Of a DNA stretch of 64,000 nucleotides, positions 25,875-34,987 are shown in pieces. The stretch lies in assembly GCF_900016645.1 (NCBI RefSeq), contig NZ_CDGJ01000032.1; one strand, given 5' to 3'. The notes under the pieces were generated by a model. That model saw only the letters and a list, made by a program, of their open reading frames with translations. It had not been told where the DNA came from and ran no database searches. This stretch comes from Acididesulfobacillus acetoxydans (GTDB lineage Bacteria > Bacillota > Desulfitobacteriia > Desulfitobacteriales > Desulfitobacteriaceae). Position numbers and translations under genes: made by a program. Numbering within the stretch: position 1 is the first letter of the stretch; every line of letters begins with the position of its first letter.

Positions 25875-27482
25875 TTACCAGGCCGCTACTTGTCCGTCCG
25901 TGCGGGGTTCGGCGGCACCGGCCAAGACGCCGTCTTCATTCCGCCAGATGATTTGTCCGCGGCCGAAACTTCCCGACCCCAGGGGACGGACAATCCTGTG
26001 ACCCCGCCGGGCCAAACTTTCGGCAGTGTGTTCGGGAACAGAGTGTTCGAGTTCGACCGTTTTGCCTTCAAGCCATTGCCAGCGCGGCGCATCCAAAGCG
26101 GCCTGGGGGTTGAGATGGAAGTCCAGGGCGTTTACCATAACCTGGAGATGGCCCTGGGGTTGCATGAATCCTCCCATTACACCAAAAGGACCGACGGCAG
26201 AGCCGCCGCGGGTGAGAAAACCGGGGATGATGGTGTGGTAGGGGCGCTTGCCGGGTGCCAGGACGTTGGCATGGTCCGGTTCCAAACTGAAGTTACAGCC
26301 GCGGTTGTGGAGGCTGATGCCTGTGCCGGGTACCACCAGGCCGGAGCCGAAGCCCATGTAATTGCTCTGAATGTAAGAGACCATGTTGCCTTCCTTGTCC
26401 GCGGTGGCCAGGTAGACAGTTCCCCCCTGAGGCAGCCGGCCGGGCTCCGGTTCCAAGGCTTCCCGACCGATGAGCTTTCTTCTTTCCTCCGCATAGGCGG
26501 GGGAAAGGAGGTCCTTGACCCGCACTCGCATACTCCCGGGTTCGGCGATAAATTTACGGCCGTCCGCGTAGGCCAGCTTCATGGCCTCAACGCACAAGTG
26601 ATAACGCTCGGCGCTGTCCTTCTCCGGCAGGTCCAGGCCGTTCAGGATGTTGAGCGCCATTAAGGCTACCAGGCCGTGTCCGTTCGGGGGTATTTCCCAG
26701 ACCTGATAGCCCCTGTAGTCGACCTTGATGGGTTCTGCCCATTCCGGCCGGAAGGCGGCCAAATCCTCCAGACGCAGGTATCCTCCCTGCTGTCGGGAAA
26801 AATCATCAATTTTTTCAGCCAGAGTCCCCCGGTAAAAAGTCTCGGCTTCGGTTTCGGCGATCAGCCGCAAAGTCCGGGCGTGGTCCGGCGAACGCCAGAT
26901 CTCGCCGATTTTGGGCGCGCGGCCCCTGGGTGCGAAAGTCTCAAACCAAGACTTAAATTCATCCCCTTTGAGTTCCCGGCGATAGGTGTCAAAAGCTGCA
27001 GACCATTGATAGCCGAGTGTCGGCGAAATGGGGTAGCCTTCATCGGCATAAGTGACGGCCGGTTGCATGACATCTGCCAAGGGTAAGCGCCCGAAACGCC
27101 GCGAGAGCTCTGCCCAGGCGGCCGGCGCCCCGGGAACGGTTACCGGAAGCCAGCCGTGTTTGGGGATTTCGCGCCAGCCTTTGGCCGTGAGGGTTTGGGC
27201 CGACAGCTTGTGCGGGGCGGGACCGCTGGCATTTAAGCCGTAGAGTTTCCCCTTGGCCCACAGGAGAGCGAAAGCGTCGCCGCCGATCCCGTTGGAGGTC
27301 GGTTCGACGACGGTCAGGGTTGTTGCGGCAGCGACGGCCGCGTCAATGGCATTGCCGCCCCGGCGGAGAACCTCCAGGCCGGCTTGGGCGGCCAGAGGCT
27401 GTGAAGTTGCCACCATTCCGTTACGGGCATAGACTGTGGTCCGGCGCGAAGCATAGGGGTAGAACAATGGGTCGTAGTGCAT
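25875..27482 (-). CDS. Gamma-glutamyltransferase family protein (cytoplasmic, YwrD-like)
   Basis: Ntn-hydrolase that self-cleaves into two subunits and transfers or hydrolyses gamma-glutamyl groups; 535 residues. Family signatures: GGNAIDAAVAAATTLTVVEP, GIGGDAFALLW, LNASGPAP, and the predicted autocatalytic Thr in GGTVYLATADKEGNMVSY (about residue 354), then GFGSGLVVPGTGISLHNRG. There is no signal peptide, unlike classical periplasmic Ggt and like Bacillus YwrD or acylase-like members, so glutathione may not be the substrate. The ATG at 27482 follows AGGAGG with wide spacing. Divergent from zwf. Confidence 0.9.
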   Translation of the reverse strand: MHYDPLFYPYASRRTTVYARNGMVATSQPLAAQAGLEVLRRGGNAIDAAVAAATTLTVVEPTSNGIGGDAFALLWAKGKLYGLNASGPAPHKLSAQTLTAKGWREIPKHGWLPVTVPGAPAAWAELSRRFGRLPLADVMQPAVTYADEGYPISPTLGYQWSAAFDTYRRELKGDEFKSWFETFAPRGRAPKIGEIWRSPDHARTLRLIAETEAETFYRGTLAEKIDDFSRQQGGYLRLEDLAAFRPEWAEPIKVDYRGYQVWEIPPNGHGLVALMALNILNGLDLPEKDSAERYHLCVEAMKLAYADGRKFIAEPGSMRVRVKDLLSPAYAEERRKLIGREALEPEPGRLPQGGTVYLATADKEGNMVSYIQSNYMGFGSGLVVPGTGISLHNRGCNFSLEPDHANVLAPGKRPYHTIIPGFLTRGGSAVGPFGVMGGFMQPQGHLQVMVNALDFHLNPQAALDAPRWQWLEGKTVELEHSVPEHTAESLARRGHRIVRPLGSGSFGRGQIIWRNEDGVLAGAAEPRTDGQVAAW

Positions 27483-27869
27483 GGATTTCAGTTCGCCTCC
27501 TAAATAATTCTGCCTGACTTGCGGGGGTTCCCTTTTCTCTTAGCAGGAAAAACCAAGGTCCGCGTAATCGAAAAAAGTCCTACAATCATGCGAATGATAA
27601 GCCTAAGCCTAATCACCTAATCTGGAGACATAGGGGTCTATCATGGGTTTTAGATGAATTCGGGGCAGGTTCCTGAAGAGAAAATTTCGCCGTATCCCGC
27701 GGAAACCCTCTTTTTCGTGAGAAACTTGAAGAAACTTTGCCTGCCGCCTTCCTCCGGATTAATTCAGGGGGGAATCAATCGCCCCGGGAAAGTGGTTGTG
27801 CCCCGACTAATTTTGCCTTGAAATCCGCATCCTATAAGCATGGAAACTCTGAGGAACGAAGGGTGAGGG
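27483..27869. other. Divergent intergenic region (gamma-glutamyltransferase / zwf)
   Basis: About 390 bases without a gene. It should hold promoters for both neighbours. The stretch 27555-27625 is AT-richer than its surroundings. No named operator recognised. Confidence 0.4.
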
Positions 27870-29384
27870 GTGAGGCGATTGGCCGGGTTGCAGCCTGTCG
27901 AGGCGGTTTTGGTAATTTTCGGGGGCACGGGGGATTTAACGTCCCGCAAGTTGATACCGGCTCTGCACAACCTAAAAGCGAAGGATTCGCTGCCACAGCA
28001 CTTTGCTGTGATCGGCGTGGGGCGGCGGCAGCTCTCAGACCAGGAGTTCAGGAAAAATCTCTATCCGGCTTTGCGCCAGGCTGTAGGAGAGAATCTGCGG
28101 GCTGACACCTGGGCGGAATTACAAGAGAGGATCTTTTACCGCCGGTTTGATTTTCAGGATGAGCGGGGATACCGGGTGTTGAGAGAATTTCTGGAGCAAA
28201 CGGATGCGGCTTATCAGACGGGTGGAAACCGGATTTATTATTTGGCTGTGGCTCCGGAGTATTTTGGGGTAATTGTCGAGAAACTTTATGCCAATGGCCT
28301 CGTGCGGAATCGCAGCGGGCAGGGTTGGCAAAGGGTTGTCATTGAAAAACCTTTCGGCCGCGATCTGGCTACGGCCAGGGTTCTTAACCGCAAAATCACG
28401 GCCGTCTTTTCGGAAAAGAACACTTTTCGGATCGATCATTACCTTGGCAAAGAGATGATCCAAAATATCATGGTTTTACGCTTTGCCAATCCGCTCTTTG
28501 AGGCAGTTTGGAATAACAAATACGTTGATAATGTCCAAATTTCGGCCACGGAGACGGTGGGGGTGGAAAACAGGGCCGGATATTATGAACAAGCGGGGGC
28601 TCTGCGGGACATGCTGCAAAACCACTTGCTGCAGCTCCTCACCCTCACCGGAATGGAACCACCGGTTAGTTTAACTACGGAGGCGGTTCGGGACGAAAAA
28701 GTTAAGGTCTTGCGTTCACTTCGAGCTTTGGCGCCGGAGAGGGTGGCAGGGGATGTCGTGCGCGGACAGTACGGCCCGGGTCGGATTGAGGGCGGGCAGG
28801 TGGCCGCTTACCGTGAGGAAAAGGGGATATCTCCTTCCTCAGACACGGAAACTTTCCTCGCACTCAAAGTTGAGATCGATAATTTTCGTTGGGCCGGGGT
28901 GCCTTTCTATATTAGGACGGGTAAACGCCTGCGCGCCAAGTCTACCGATGTTATCGTCCAATTTAAGGCTCTCCCGCCAATCCTCTACGTCAAGGAACAT
29001 GGGGAGCTGGAGCCTAACATTTTAATTATTCGCATTCAGCCTAAAGAAGGGGTGTATTTTCAGTTCAATGCCAAAAAACCGGGGATGGATCCGAGTATTT
29101 CCCCGGTCAAAATGGATTTTTGTCAGAACTGCGACTTTGAAAATAATTCCCCGGAGGCTTACGAAAAGTTGCTTCTGGATGTGATGCGCGGGGATCCCAC
29201 CCTCTTTACCCGCTGGGATGAAGTCGAATACTCCTGGAAGTTTGTTGACCAAATAGCGCAAACCTGGGGGGAGGATCAAAGGATATCTTCACCGGTTCCT
29301 TATCCGGCCGGCACCTGGGGGCCGGCCGCGGCCGGAGAACTTCTGGCGCGGGACGGCAGGGCTTGGTGGTCACCCGGGGGATGA
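27870..29384 (+). CDS. zwf: Glucose-6-phosphate 1-dehydrogenase
   Basis: First enzyme of the oxidative pentose phosphate pathway (glucose-6-phosphate + NADP to 6-phosphogluconolactone). 504 residues, normal length. Visible are the N-terminal dinucleotide motif IFGGTGDLTSRKLIPAL, the signature RIDHYLGKEMIQNIMVLRF with the catalytic His, RAGYYEQAGALRDMLQNHLLQ, and FYIRTGKRLRAKSTDVIV. The GTG start follows a GAAGGGTGAGGG leader. No 6-phosphogluconate dehydrogenase or lactonase is nearby. Confidence 0.95.
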   Translation: MRRLAGLQPVEAVLVIFGGTGDLTSRKLIPALHNLKAKDSLPQHFAVIGVGRRQLSDQEFRKNLYPALRQAVGENLRADTWAELQERIFYRRFDFQDERGYRVLREFLEQTDAAYQTGGNRIYYLAVAPEYFGVIVEKLYANGLVRNRSGQGWQRVVIEKPFGRDLATARVLNRKITAVFSEKNTFRIDHYLGKEMIQNIMVLRFANPLFEAVWNNKYVDNVQISATETVGVENRAGYYEQAGALRDMLQNHLLQLLTLTGMEPPVSLTTEAVRDEKVKVLRSLRALAPERVAGDVVRGQYGPGRIEGGQVAAYREEKGISPSSDTETFLALKVEIDNFRWAGVPFYIRTGKRLRAKSTDVIVQFKALPPILYVKEHGELEPNILIIRIQPKEGVYFQFNAKKPGMDPSISPVKMDFCQNCDFENNSPEAYEKLLLDVMRGDPTLFTRWDEVEYSWKFVDQIAQTWGEDQRISSPVPYPAGTWGPAAAGELLARDGRAWWSPGG

Positions 29385-29516
29385 GAGAGGGAAGCAAGAT
29401 GAGAAAGCGGGGGGAGCCGTAGCAGGCGTGGAAAATGCGCGCAGGAGTGAGAGGAGCGGAGGGGAAGCGGAGTGGGAGGCGAAGGGAGCGGCCGGAGAAG
29501 CGGGGGAATATGTTCG

Positions 29517-29728
29517 GAAGTGAACTCGTTCAACTAAAGTTGAACATCGAGACTTCGGTGACGAAAGTCTCCAGTGGAGAGTTTCGCCGAAGCCGCCTAT
29601 CCCAAAATTACGCTTCGCGGCGAAGGCGTCATTGTCCGGTGGACAATGACGGCCGAAGGCTGAGTCTACCCCCACCGAAGCAACGGGTAACCGCTCCCAC
29701 TTGCAGAAGTGGGAGTCTCACGGTTGGA
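29517..29728 (-). repeat. Dispersed modular hairpin element, long copy A (reverse orientation)
   Basis: Modules on the plus strand: GTGAACTCGTTCAAC...TTGAACATCG hairpin; GACTTCGGTGACGAAAGTC; a GAGTTTCGCCGAAGCC stretch; GTCATTGTCC/GGACAATGAC hairpin; GAGTCTACCCCCACCGAAGC; and the terminal hairpin CTCCCACTTGCAGAAGTGGG followed by GTCTCACG. The same modules in the opposite orientation occur at 51500-51690 and 57591-57701. Non-coding. Confidence 0.8.
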
Positions 29729-29734
29729 TGAAAG

Positions 29735-30013
29735 GGACGGGGAAGTGGAGAAACCGTCTGCGGAAGTGAACTCGGAAGTTAGCGGAGCGGGCGAGGAACG
29801 GGTGCAGTCTGAGCAAGGGCGAAAGCAGGAAGGATCAGGAAAAGCAAGGATCAGGAAGAAAATGGACGGGAAGAGAAAAGATCGGGAAGAGAAAAGATCT
29901 AAAGGAGCAAGGATCAGGAAAAGCAAGGATCAGGAAGAGAAAGGACCAGGAAGAGCAAGGATCGGGAGGAGAAAGGATTAAGAAGAGAAAGGACCAGGAA
30001 AAGGGGAGGGATA
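29735..30013 (+). repeat. Purine-rich minisatellite leader before the cyclase gene
   Basis: Almost pure A/G on the plus strand, with units such as AAGGATCAGGAA (near 29826, 29850, 29908, 29926, 29956) and GAAGAGAAAGGA. It ends in AGGAAAAGGGGAGGG just before the GTG start. It looks like an expansion of Shine-Dalgarno-like sequence. The 29385-29516 stretch after zwf is similar but shorter. Confidence 0.7.
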
Positions 30014-30016
30014 GCT

Positions 30017-30670
30017 GTGGAGATATATGACATCTCGATGACGATTGCTCCGGGTATGACCGTTTATAAAAATAAAGCAGAAAAGAGACCTCTCTTTCGG
30101 GTTAATGAGGCGTTCAGCCGGGGCGGGAAAGCATATGAGTCTTCTCTCTGCTTGGACATGCATACCGGAACTCATCTGGATGCACCACTGCACATGATTG
30201 AAGGAGGAGGGACGGTTGACAGCATCGATCTCGAGCGATTCCTGGTGAACTGCCGGGTGCTCGATTTGACGGGGGTGAATGACAAAATCTCAAGCAAAGA
30301 CTGCGCGGAACACGCGATCAAGGCCGGGGATTTTCTGCTTTTCAAGACCCGGAACTCGTCGCTTAATGCCTTTGATCCGGAGTTTGTCTATTTGGACCGG
30401 GATGGGGCGGCATATTTGAAGGAAAAAGAAGTAGCCGGGGTTGGAATAGATGCTTTAGGTATCGAAAGATCCCAGCCCGGACACGAAACCCACAAAATTC
30501 TCCTCGGGGGAGGCATCATCATCCTGGAAGGTCTCAGGTTAGGAGATGTGGAGGCGGGCGAGTACATTCTTTGCGCTTTTCCCTTGAAGATTCAAGGAGT
30601 TGAAGCGGCACCTGTCCGGGCGGTTCTTCTCAAAGGCCTTGACAGGCTTCCTCCGGTCCCTCTAATATAA
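30017..30670 (+). CDS. Cyclase family protein (kynurenine formamidase-like metal hydrolase)
   Basis: 217 residues. It has the metal-binding signature HTGTHLDAPLHMIEGG (H-x3-H-x-D) and a second conserved stretch GVGIDALGIERS, typical of the cyclase/formamidase family that includes KynB and isatin hydrolase. The GTG start follows AAAAGGGGAGGG. No tryptophan-degradation genes are adjacent, so the substrate is open. Confidence 0.88.
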   Translation: MEIYDISMTIAPGMTVYKNKAEKRPLFRVNEAFSRGGKAYESSLCLDMHTGTHLDAPLHMIEGGGTVDSIDLERFLVNCRVLDLTGVNDKISSKDCAEHAIKAGDFLLFKTRNSSLNAFDPEFVYLDRDGAAYLKEKEVAGVGIDALGIERSQPGHETHKILLGGGIIILEGLRLGDVEAGEYILCAFPLKIQGVEAAPVRAVLLKGLDRLPPVPLI

Positions 30671-30760
30671 GGTAAACAAGGGGCGGTGAAAAATTGACCC
30701 AGTGGCGCAATTGCGGCGCCGGCCCAGTTTTCAGTGCCCTTGTCGGCGTTATAGAGGGGA

Positions 30761-31117
30761 GTGATGGTTATCGTCCGGTCGGAAATGTTTTCGGTGGCTA
30801 TTCTCTGGTTTGGTGTAGTTTCGGCCGTGATCCTTTTCAATTTGCCTTTCGGTTATTGGCGGGCGAGCGTTCGCAAGTTTTCCCGCCCCTGGTTCTTGTC
30901 GGTACACTTGCCGGTCCCTTTCGTTATTTTCATGCGTATTTATTTTCGCTTAGGCTGGCACTGGACCACTTATCCGGTTTTGGTAGGCGCCTATTTTGCC
31001 GGGCAGTGGTGGGGAGGGCGTATCTACCGGCGCCTGGATCGATCCATGAAGGCCTCATCCTGTTTGCTCGTTGACCTTTTCACGCTCTGGTCCGGTGGAC
31101 GTGAAAACGGGGCCTGA
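30761..31117 (+). CDS. Small membrane protein of unknown function
   Basis: About 118 residues with two or three hydrophobic segments (about 9-27, 43-60, 70-83) and a basic C-terminal part (GGRIYRRLDRSM). Not recognised. GAGGGGA lies just upstream; the start may be GTG 30761, ATG 30764 or ATG 30785. Chosen over an overlapping frame (30694-31074) because it gives coherent membrane segments. Confidence 0.55.
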   Translation: MMVIVRSEMFSVAILWFGVVSAVILFNLPFGYWRASVRKFSRPWFLSVHLPVPFVIFMRIYFRLGWHWTTYPVLVGAYFAGQWWGGRIYRRLDRSMKASSCLLVDLFTLWSGGRENGA

Positions 31118-31173
31118 TTAAGGAGAAACATTACAGAACACCCAGGAATAACCTAATAAAGAGGAGGTGTTCA

Positions 31174-31386
31174 ATGATGTTTCTGGGCCGGACTAGATTC
31201 CAAGGGACTGCCGGGGCAGAGGCGGCTGCGGGCAATGTGACCGAGGGTGGACCTGTCGGCGCCGGAGCTGCTATGCCGCTCGGTTTGCAGAGGTTTTTAA
31301 ACAAAAAGGGAATCACATCTCAGGAGGATCTCATGAATCGCATCAACACAGGGAGTCCAAGGGTTTCATGGCGCCGACCCCGTTAA
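31174..31386 (+). CDS. Small hypothetical protein with a strong ribosome site
   Basis: 70-residue frame preceded by AGAGGAGGTG, one of the strongest ribosome sites in the window. The N-terminal half is Gly/Ala-rich; then comes a helical stretch LGLQRFLNKKGITSQEDLMNRIN. No homology recognised. A terminator follows 50 bases later, which supports a real transcript end. Confidence 0.45.
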   Translation: MMFLGRTRFQGTAGAEAAAGNVTEGGPVGAGAAMPLGLQRFLNKKGITSQEDLMNRINTGSPRVSWRRPR

Positions 31387-31437
31387 GGCGGGTTTGTACA
31401 GTGCGTTAGGCGACAAGAAAGTATGAGCCGGACGGAG

Positions 31438-31463
31438 AAAGAGCGAGGCTTGCCTCGCTCTTT
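31438..31463 (+). terminator. Rho-independent terminator
   Basis: GAGCGAGGC/GCCTCGCTC, a perfect 9-bp stem with a 2-base loop, flanked by AAA and TTTC. Confidence 0.8.
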
Positions 31464-31563
31464 CGAAAAGTGGCAGCGGGGGGGCAAGGGTACCTCAGGC
31501 AGGAATTAGCCTATACATTTCACGATCACCATCAGGATGCGGACCGGGCAGCGCCGGACGGCG

Positions 31564-31708
31564 AGCGAAGTTAACCGGTACATTGTCAGGTTTCTTTTGG
31601 GGTCCCCGCGGCTATACCGGGGGGACAAGCCAAGTTAACCGGTACCTTGGCGGGTTTCTTTTTCGGTTTGCCGGAGAAGGGCCTGCCGGGGGCCGGCAGG
31701 CCCTTCTC
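31564..31708 (+). promoter_or_regulatory. Leader of panB: direct repeats and a 16-bp hairpin
   Basis: AAGTTAACCGGTAC followed by TTG.C.GGTTTCTTTT occurs twice (about 31570 and 31632). A perfect stem of GAGAAGGGCCTGCCGG with its complement spans 31674-31708, 50 bases before panB, without a T-run. Could be an attenuator or the end of the previous unit; no riboswitch class recognised. The 31464-31563 stretch shows nothing else. Confidence 0.45.
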
Positions 31709-31757
31709 ATCTGAGAAACGGCAGCGGGGGATTGAATGGATGTGGGAGGAATTAAGT

Positions 31758-32657
31758 ATGCCTTACGGTGAAGATGCTTTGAGGACACGGAAAGTTATGA
31801 CAATTGCAGGGTTGAAAGAGAAAAAAGCTGCGGGTGAGCCCCTTACCATGCTGACCGCTTACGATTTTCCGACTGCACAAATCGAGGACGAATTGGGGAT
31901 CGACATGATCCTCTGCGGGGATTCCCTGGGGATGACGGTTTACGGCTACACTGGGACGATCTCAGTGACCATGGAACAGATGCTGCTCCATGCGGAGGCC
32001 GTGAAACGCGGCGCTCCTCATAGTTTTGTCATTGGGGACATGCCTTTCCTGTCCTACCAGGTTTCGGTCGAAGAGGCAATTCTGAATGCCGGCCGGCTTA
32101 TGAAAGAAGCGCGCGTGGACGGGATTAAGCTGGAAGGCGGCCGGGAAATGGCCGATCGGGTCCGGGCGATCACGAAAGCGGGTATCCCGGTCATGGGACA
32201 TATCGGTTTGACTCCCCAGTCTGTCTCGGCTTTGGGGGGATTCAGGGCTCAGGGCAGGGATCTCAGCGGGGCCGTTCGTCTGATCGAAGATGCCAAGATC
32301 CTGGAGGAGGCGGGAGCCTTTGCCCTGGTGTTGGAGGCGATTCCGGAGCAGTTGGGAGAGTTGATCACCGGGCAGGTTGACATACCGACCATCGGCATAG
32401 GGGCCGGCGCGTACACCGACGGTCAAGTCCTTGTGGTCCATGATGCCTTGGGTTTCTTTGGCGGACATGTGGCGAAATTCGTTAAACAATATGCCAACCT
32501 GAACCAGGTCATGAAGGACGGTCTGCGGGCTTACATGGACGACGTGGCCGGGCGCAAGTTTCCGGCGGCTGAGCACTGCTATGGCATGAGTAATGAAGTG
32601 CTGGCGCAGATCAAGGAAAAGATGGCGGGCGAGGGGTTCAAGAAGGCCTCAGATTAG
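31758..32657 (+). CDS. panB: 3-methyl-2-oxobutanoate hydroxymethyltransferase
   Basis: Pantothenate synthesis: transfers a one-carbon unit from methylene-tetrahydrofolate to ketoisovalerate, forming ketopantoate. About 299 residues. Motifs: LTAYDFPTAQIEDELGIDMILCGDSLGMTVYGY, DMPFLSYQ, GIKLEGG, MGHIGLTPQSV and GIGAGAYTDGQVLVVHD. The ATG at 31758 lies 6 bases after GGGAGGAA, whereas the longer frame from 31647 has no ribosome site. panC and panD are not next to it in the window. Confidence 0.95.
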   Translation: MPYGEDALRTRKVMTIAGLKEKKAAGEPLTMLTAYDFPTAQIEDELGIDMILCGDSLGMTVYGYTGTISVTMEQMLLHAEAVKRGAPHSFVIGDMPFLSYQVSVEEAILNAGRLMKEARVDGIKLEGGREMADRVRAITKAGIPVMGHIGLTPQSVSALGGFRAQGRDLSGAVRLIEDAKILEEAGAFALVLEAIPEQLGELITGQVDIPTIGIGAGAYTDGQVLVVHDALGFFGGHVAKFVKQYANLNQVMKDGLRAYMDDVAGRKFPAAEHCYGMSNEVLAQIKEKMAGEGFKKASD

Positions 32658-32703
32658 AAGAAATAGCTGCCGCGGTTCCCAGTCTCCGTTTCCTTGAGGA
32701 GCG

Positions 32704-32734
32704 GCGATGTTCAGCTTTAGCTGAACGAGTTCAC
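32704..32734. repeat. Fragment of dispersed modular repeat (TTCAGC hairpin, module D)
   Basis: TGTTCAGCTTTAGCTGAAC plus GAGTTCAC, the same as at 13561 and 57671. The rest of the 32658-32980 gap shows no well-supported gene. Confidence 0.7.
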
Positions 32735-32980
32735 TTCCTGCGCCGCTTGCTTGGCCCGGAAGAAGAAGTTTTTGACCGTGCTCAAGAGGCTTTTTCAGCG
32801 GCTTGCCGTTAAGGACACAGGCCTTAAGGAAAAGCTTCTCCAGATGTGTCAGGCTCTGCAAGCGGAAGGACGGCTGCTTGCGGGAACGGTGCGAGAAGAA
32901 GTGCTGAAGCGGCTTCGCTAAGTATCTCAGGTACTGTGAATGAGGCGGAAAGAAGCAGGACGGTTAAGAGGTGGGCGAGT

Positions 32981-34693
32981 ATGAAGTATCGGCGCAGTGT
33001 AAGTTTATGCGTTGGGAAAAGACCTGCGGTTCTAAACTTTGACCGGTTTTTGCGTTTGCAGTCCAGTTCCATAAACGCGAATCAGTATGTCGAGTTTTCA
33101 GAAACGCGTCCGGAGGTTTTGGGCATACCCGCTGCAGCGCTGCCTTCTTACCGGGAACCTGCGACGGTAAGCTGGCGGGGCCGGTGGTATACATTACAGA
33201 CGAAACGCCTGCCCGAAGAAACGGGAGGGTACCGGGTACTTATCTGCCCCAAGACTCGGGAAGAAGAATTGCGGCGAAAAGTTGCCATCTATGAAAAGAT
33301 CCTAAATACGATTCATGAGGGTGTCCTGGTCACGGATCCCGGCGGACGTGTTATTTTTTATAATCAGGAATTGGCTGTGCTCGAAGGCATTGATCCCAGG
33401 GAAGCGATAGGAAAACACGTTACGGAGCTTTACCGCCAATCTCCCGGAGACAGTGAACATCTGCAGGTTTCTCAAACCTCTCGGCCGATACCGGAAAGTT
33501 TTCAAAAATATTTTACGCAAAACGGTGTGGAAGTCCATTCCGTGGCCAGTACCGTCCCGATTATCGAGAATGGTGAATTATTGGCAGTTTATTCGGTTTG
33601 CCGGGAAACCACCCACATGAAAGAGATGTTGATACGTACGATGCAGCTTCAAGGCATGGACAGCGAGGCGGAGGAAAACCCGAAGACGGATGGCCGCAAA
33701 GTCCCCAAAAGCGCAACTTACAATTTCGCTCATATTGTGGGCAAGAGCAAGCCCATGCAGGAAGTCGTCCGAGCAGCGCAGCGGGCCATGCTGACTTCGG
33801 CGAACATTTTAATTTACGGAGAGACCGGCACCGGAAAGGAGCTTCTGGTGCAAAGTATTCATAACGGAAGCCCATGGCGGGCACAGCCTTTTGTGGCAAT
33901 TAACTGTGCGGCCATACCGGAGAACCTCCTGGAGACCATGCTGTTTGGAGCGGTCAAAGGGGCGTATACCGGCGCTGTTCCAACGGTCGGTTTATGTGAA
34001 TATGCGGCCGACGGCACGCTCTATCTGGATGAGATCAGTTCTATGAGTATCGGTTTACAGGCGAAACTTTTGCGGGCCGTTCAGGAGCGGAGTTTTCGGA
34101 AGGTGGGAAGTGTGACGGAAAGCCCCTTGCGCTGCCGGATTATTAGTTCGATTAACGTGGACCCTTTGACATGTCTGCAAAAACATTTGCTCCGTGAAGA
34201 TTTATTTTACCGGCTTTCTGTAATTTCGCTCTATTTGCCGCCCTTGCGTGAACGCACCGGAGATATTCCGCTGCTCATCGAATATTTTATTAAAAAACAT
34301 TCTCCGCGCAATGACCTGAAGAAGATGGATCCCGATTTGGCACGTTTATTGCTGCATTATCGCTGGTCTGGTAACATCCGCGAGTTGGAAAATACCGTTG
34401 AAAGTATGATCTATTTGACGGGAGAAGAGAAGTGGCTGACCTATGAGCATTTACCTGCTTATCTAAAAGCTCAGGTGGGAAAAACCACACCCTTGCCCGC
34501 TGCGTCGGAAGGCGGTTCAGGACCGCGGCTAAATTCATCCCTTCTCAGTGCGGAGAACAATATTATCGTGGAGGCCCTTAAGAAGCATCGGGGCAACATA
34601 AACCGGGCCGCTAAAGAGTTGGGCATCCTCCGGCAAAGCCTCCAATACCGTGTGAAAAAGCTGGGGATTGAGGTGGAGCAATTCCGGAAGTGA
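32981..34693 (+). CDS. Sigma-54-dependent activator of the methyltransferase/transport regulon
   Basis: Enhancer-binding protein of about 570 residues. It has a short N-terminal sensor region, a PAS domain (about 110-215), an AAA+ domain with Walker A GETGTGKE near 280, a GAYTGA loop near 327 (Tyr variant of GAFTGA, known in active members) and Walker B GTLYLDEISS. A Fis-type HTH lies near 536-560 (AAKELGILRQSLQYRVKKLG). The ATG at 32981 follows AAGAGGTG by 7 bases; the longer frame is unlikely. Two sigma-54 promoters downstream (34907, 44252), each with the same dyad, are the likely targets. Confidence 0.92.
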   Translation: MKYRRSVSLCVGKRPAVLNFDRFLRLQSSSINANQYVEFSETRPEVLGIPAAALPSYREPATVSWRGRWYTLQTKRLPEETGGYRVLICPKTREEELRRKVAIYEKILNTIHEGVLVTDPGGRVIFYNQELAVLEGIDPREAIGKHVTELYRQSPGDSEHLQVSQTSRPIPESFQKYFTQNGVEVHSVASTVPIIENGELLAVYSVCRETTHMKEMLIRTMQLQGMDSEAEENPKTDGRKVPKSATYNFAHIVGKSKPMQEVVRAAQRAMLTSANILIYGETGTGKELLVQSIHNGSPWRAQPFVAINCAAIPENLLETMLFGAVKGAYTGAVPTVGLCEYAADGTLYLDEISSMSIGLQAKLLRAVQERSFRKVGSVTESPLRCRIISSINVDPLTCLQKHLLREDLFYRLSVISLYLPPLRERTGDIPLLIEYFIKKHSPRNDLKKMDPDLARLLLHYRWSGNIRELENTVESMIYLTGEEKWLTYEHLPAYLKAQVGKTTPLPAASEGGSGPRLNSSLLSAENNIIVEALKKHRGNINRAAKELGILRQSLQYRVKKLGIEVEQFRK

Positions 34694-34723
34694 GGAAGGT
34701 ACAAGAGGTACAACAAGAGAGAG

Positions 34724-34757
34724 CAAAAACCAGTGCAAACTAATGTTGCACTGGTTT
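34724..34757. promoter_or_regulatory. Dyad upstream of the mttB promoter: activator site and/or terminator
   Basis: AAAACCAGTGCAA and TTGCACTGGTTTT form a perfect 13-bp inverted repeat. The inner core GTGCAA-N7-TTGCAC (34733-34751) matches the core at 44172-44190. Centre about 180 bases upstream of the -12 element. As RNA it could also terminate the regulator transcript (T-rich tail CTTTTTG). Confidence 0.7.
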
Positions 34758-34906
34758 TCTTTTTGCAGCCAATTTTGCACCTGATTTTGTCCCGGACATT
34801 CCCCCTCAAGCGATGGAAAGATTATCTTCAAGGACAAGGGGCCGGAAAACCTTGTTTGCCGACATAGCAGCCAGGCCGAGACCCCTTGTTTTTTCTAGAC
34901 TATTTA

Positions 34907-34922
34907 TGGCACGGTTTTTGCA
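34907..34922 (+). promoter_or_regulatory. Sigma-54 promoter of the mttB/lyase operon
   Basis: TGGCACGGTTTTTGCA is a near-perfect -24/-12 element (GG-N10-GC), about 66 bases before the first methyltransferase start. Confidence 0.93.
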
Positions 34923-34987
34923 ATTATCTCTATTTTGAAGGAACAAGTTTTGCATTAAAATTATTTTGTAACTAGGAGGATACAGGC

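Noticed and set aside
30694..31074. 126-codon plus-strand frame overlapping the small membrane protein
   Set aside because: Lacks coherent hydrophobic segments and a ribosome site, while the overlapping frame at 30761 has both.
32772..32921. 49-codon TTG-started frame between panB and the second sigma-54 activator
   Set aside because: Plausible amphipathic composition, but the ribosome site is only weak GGAAGAAGAAG and no family is recognised; it also borders a repeat fragment.
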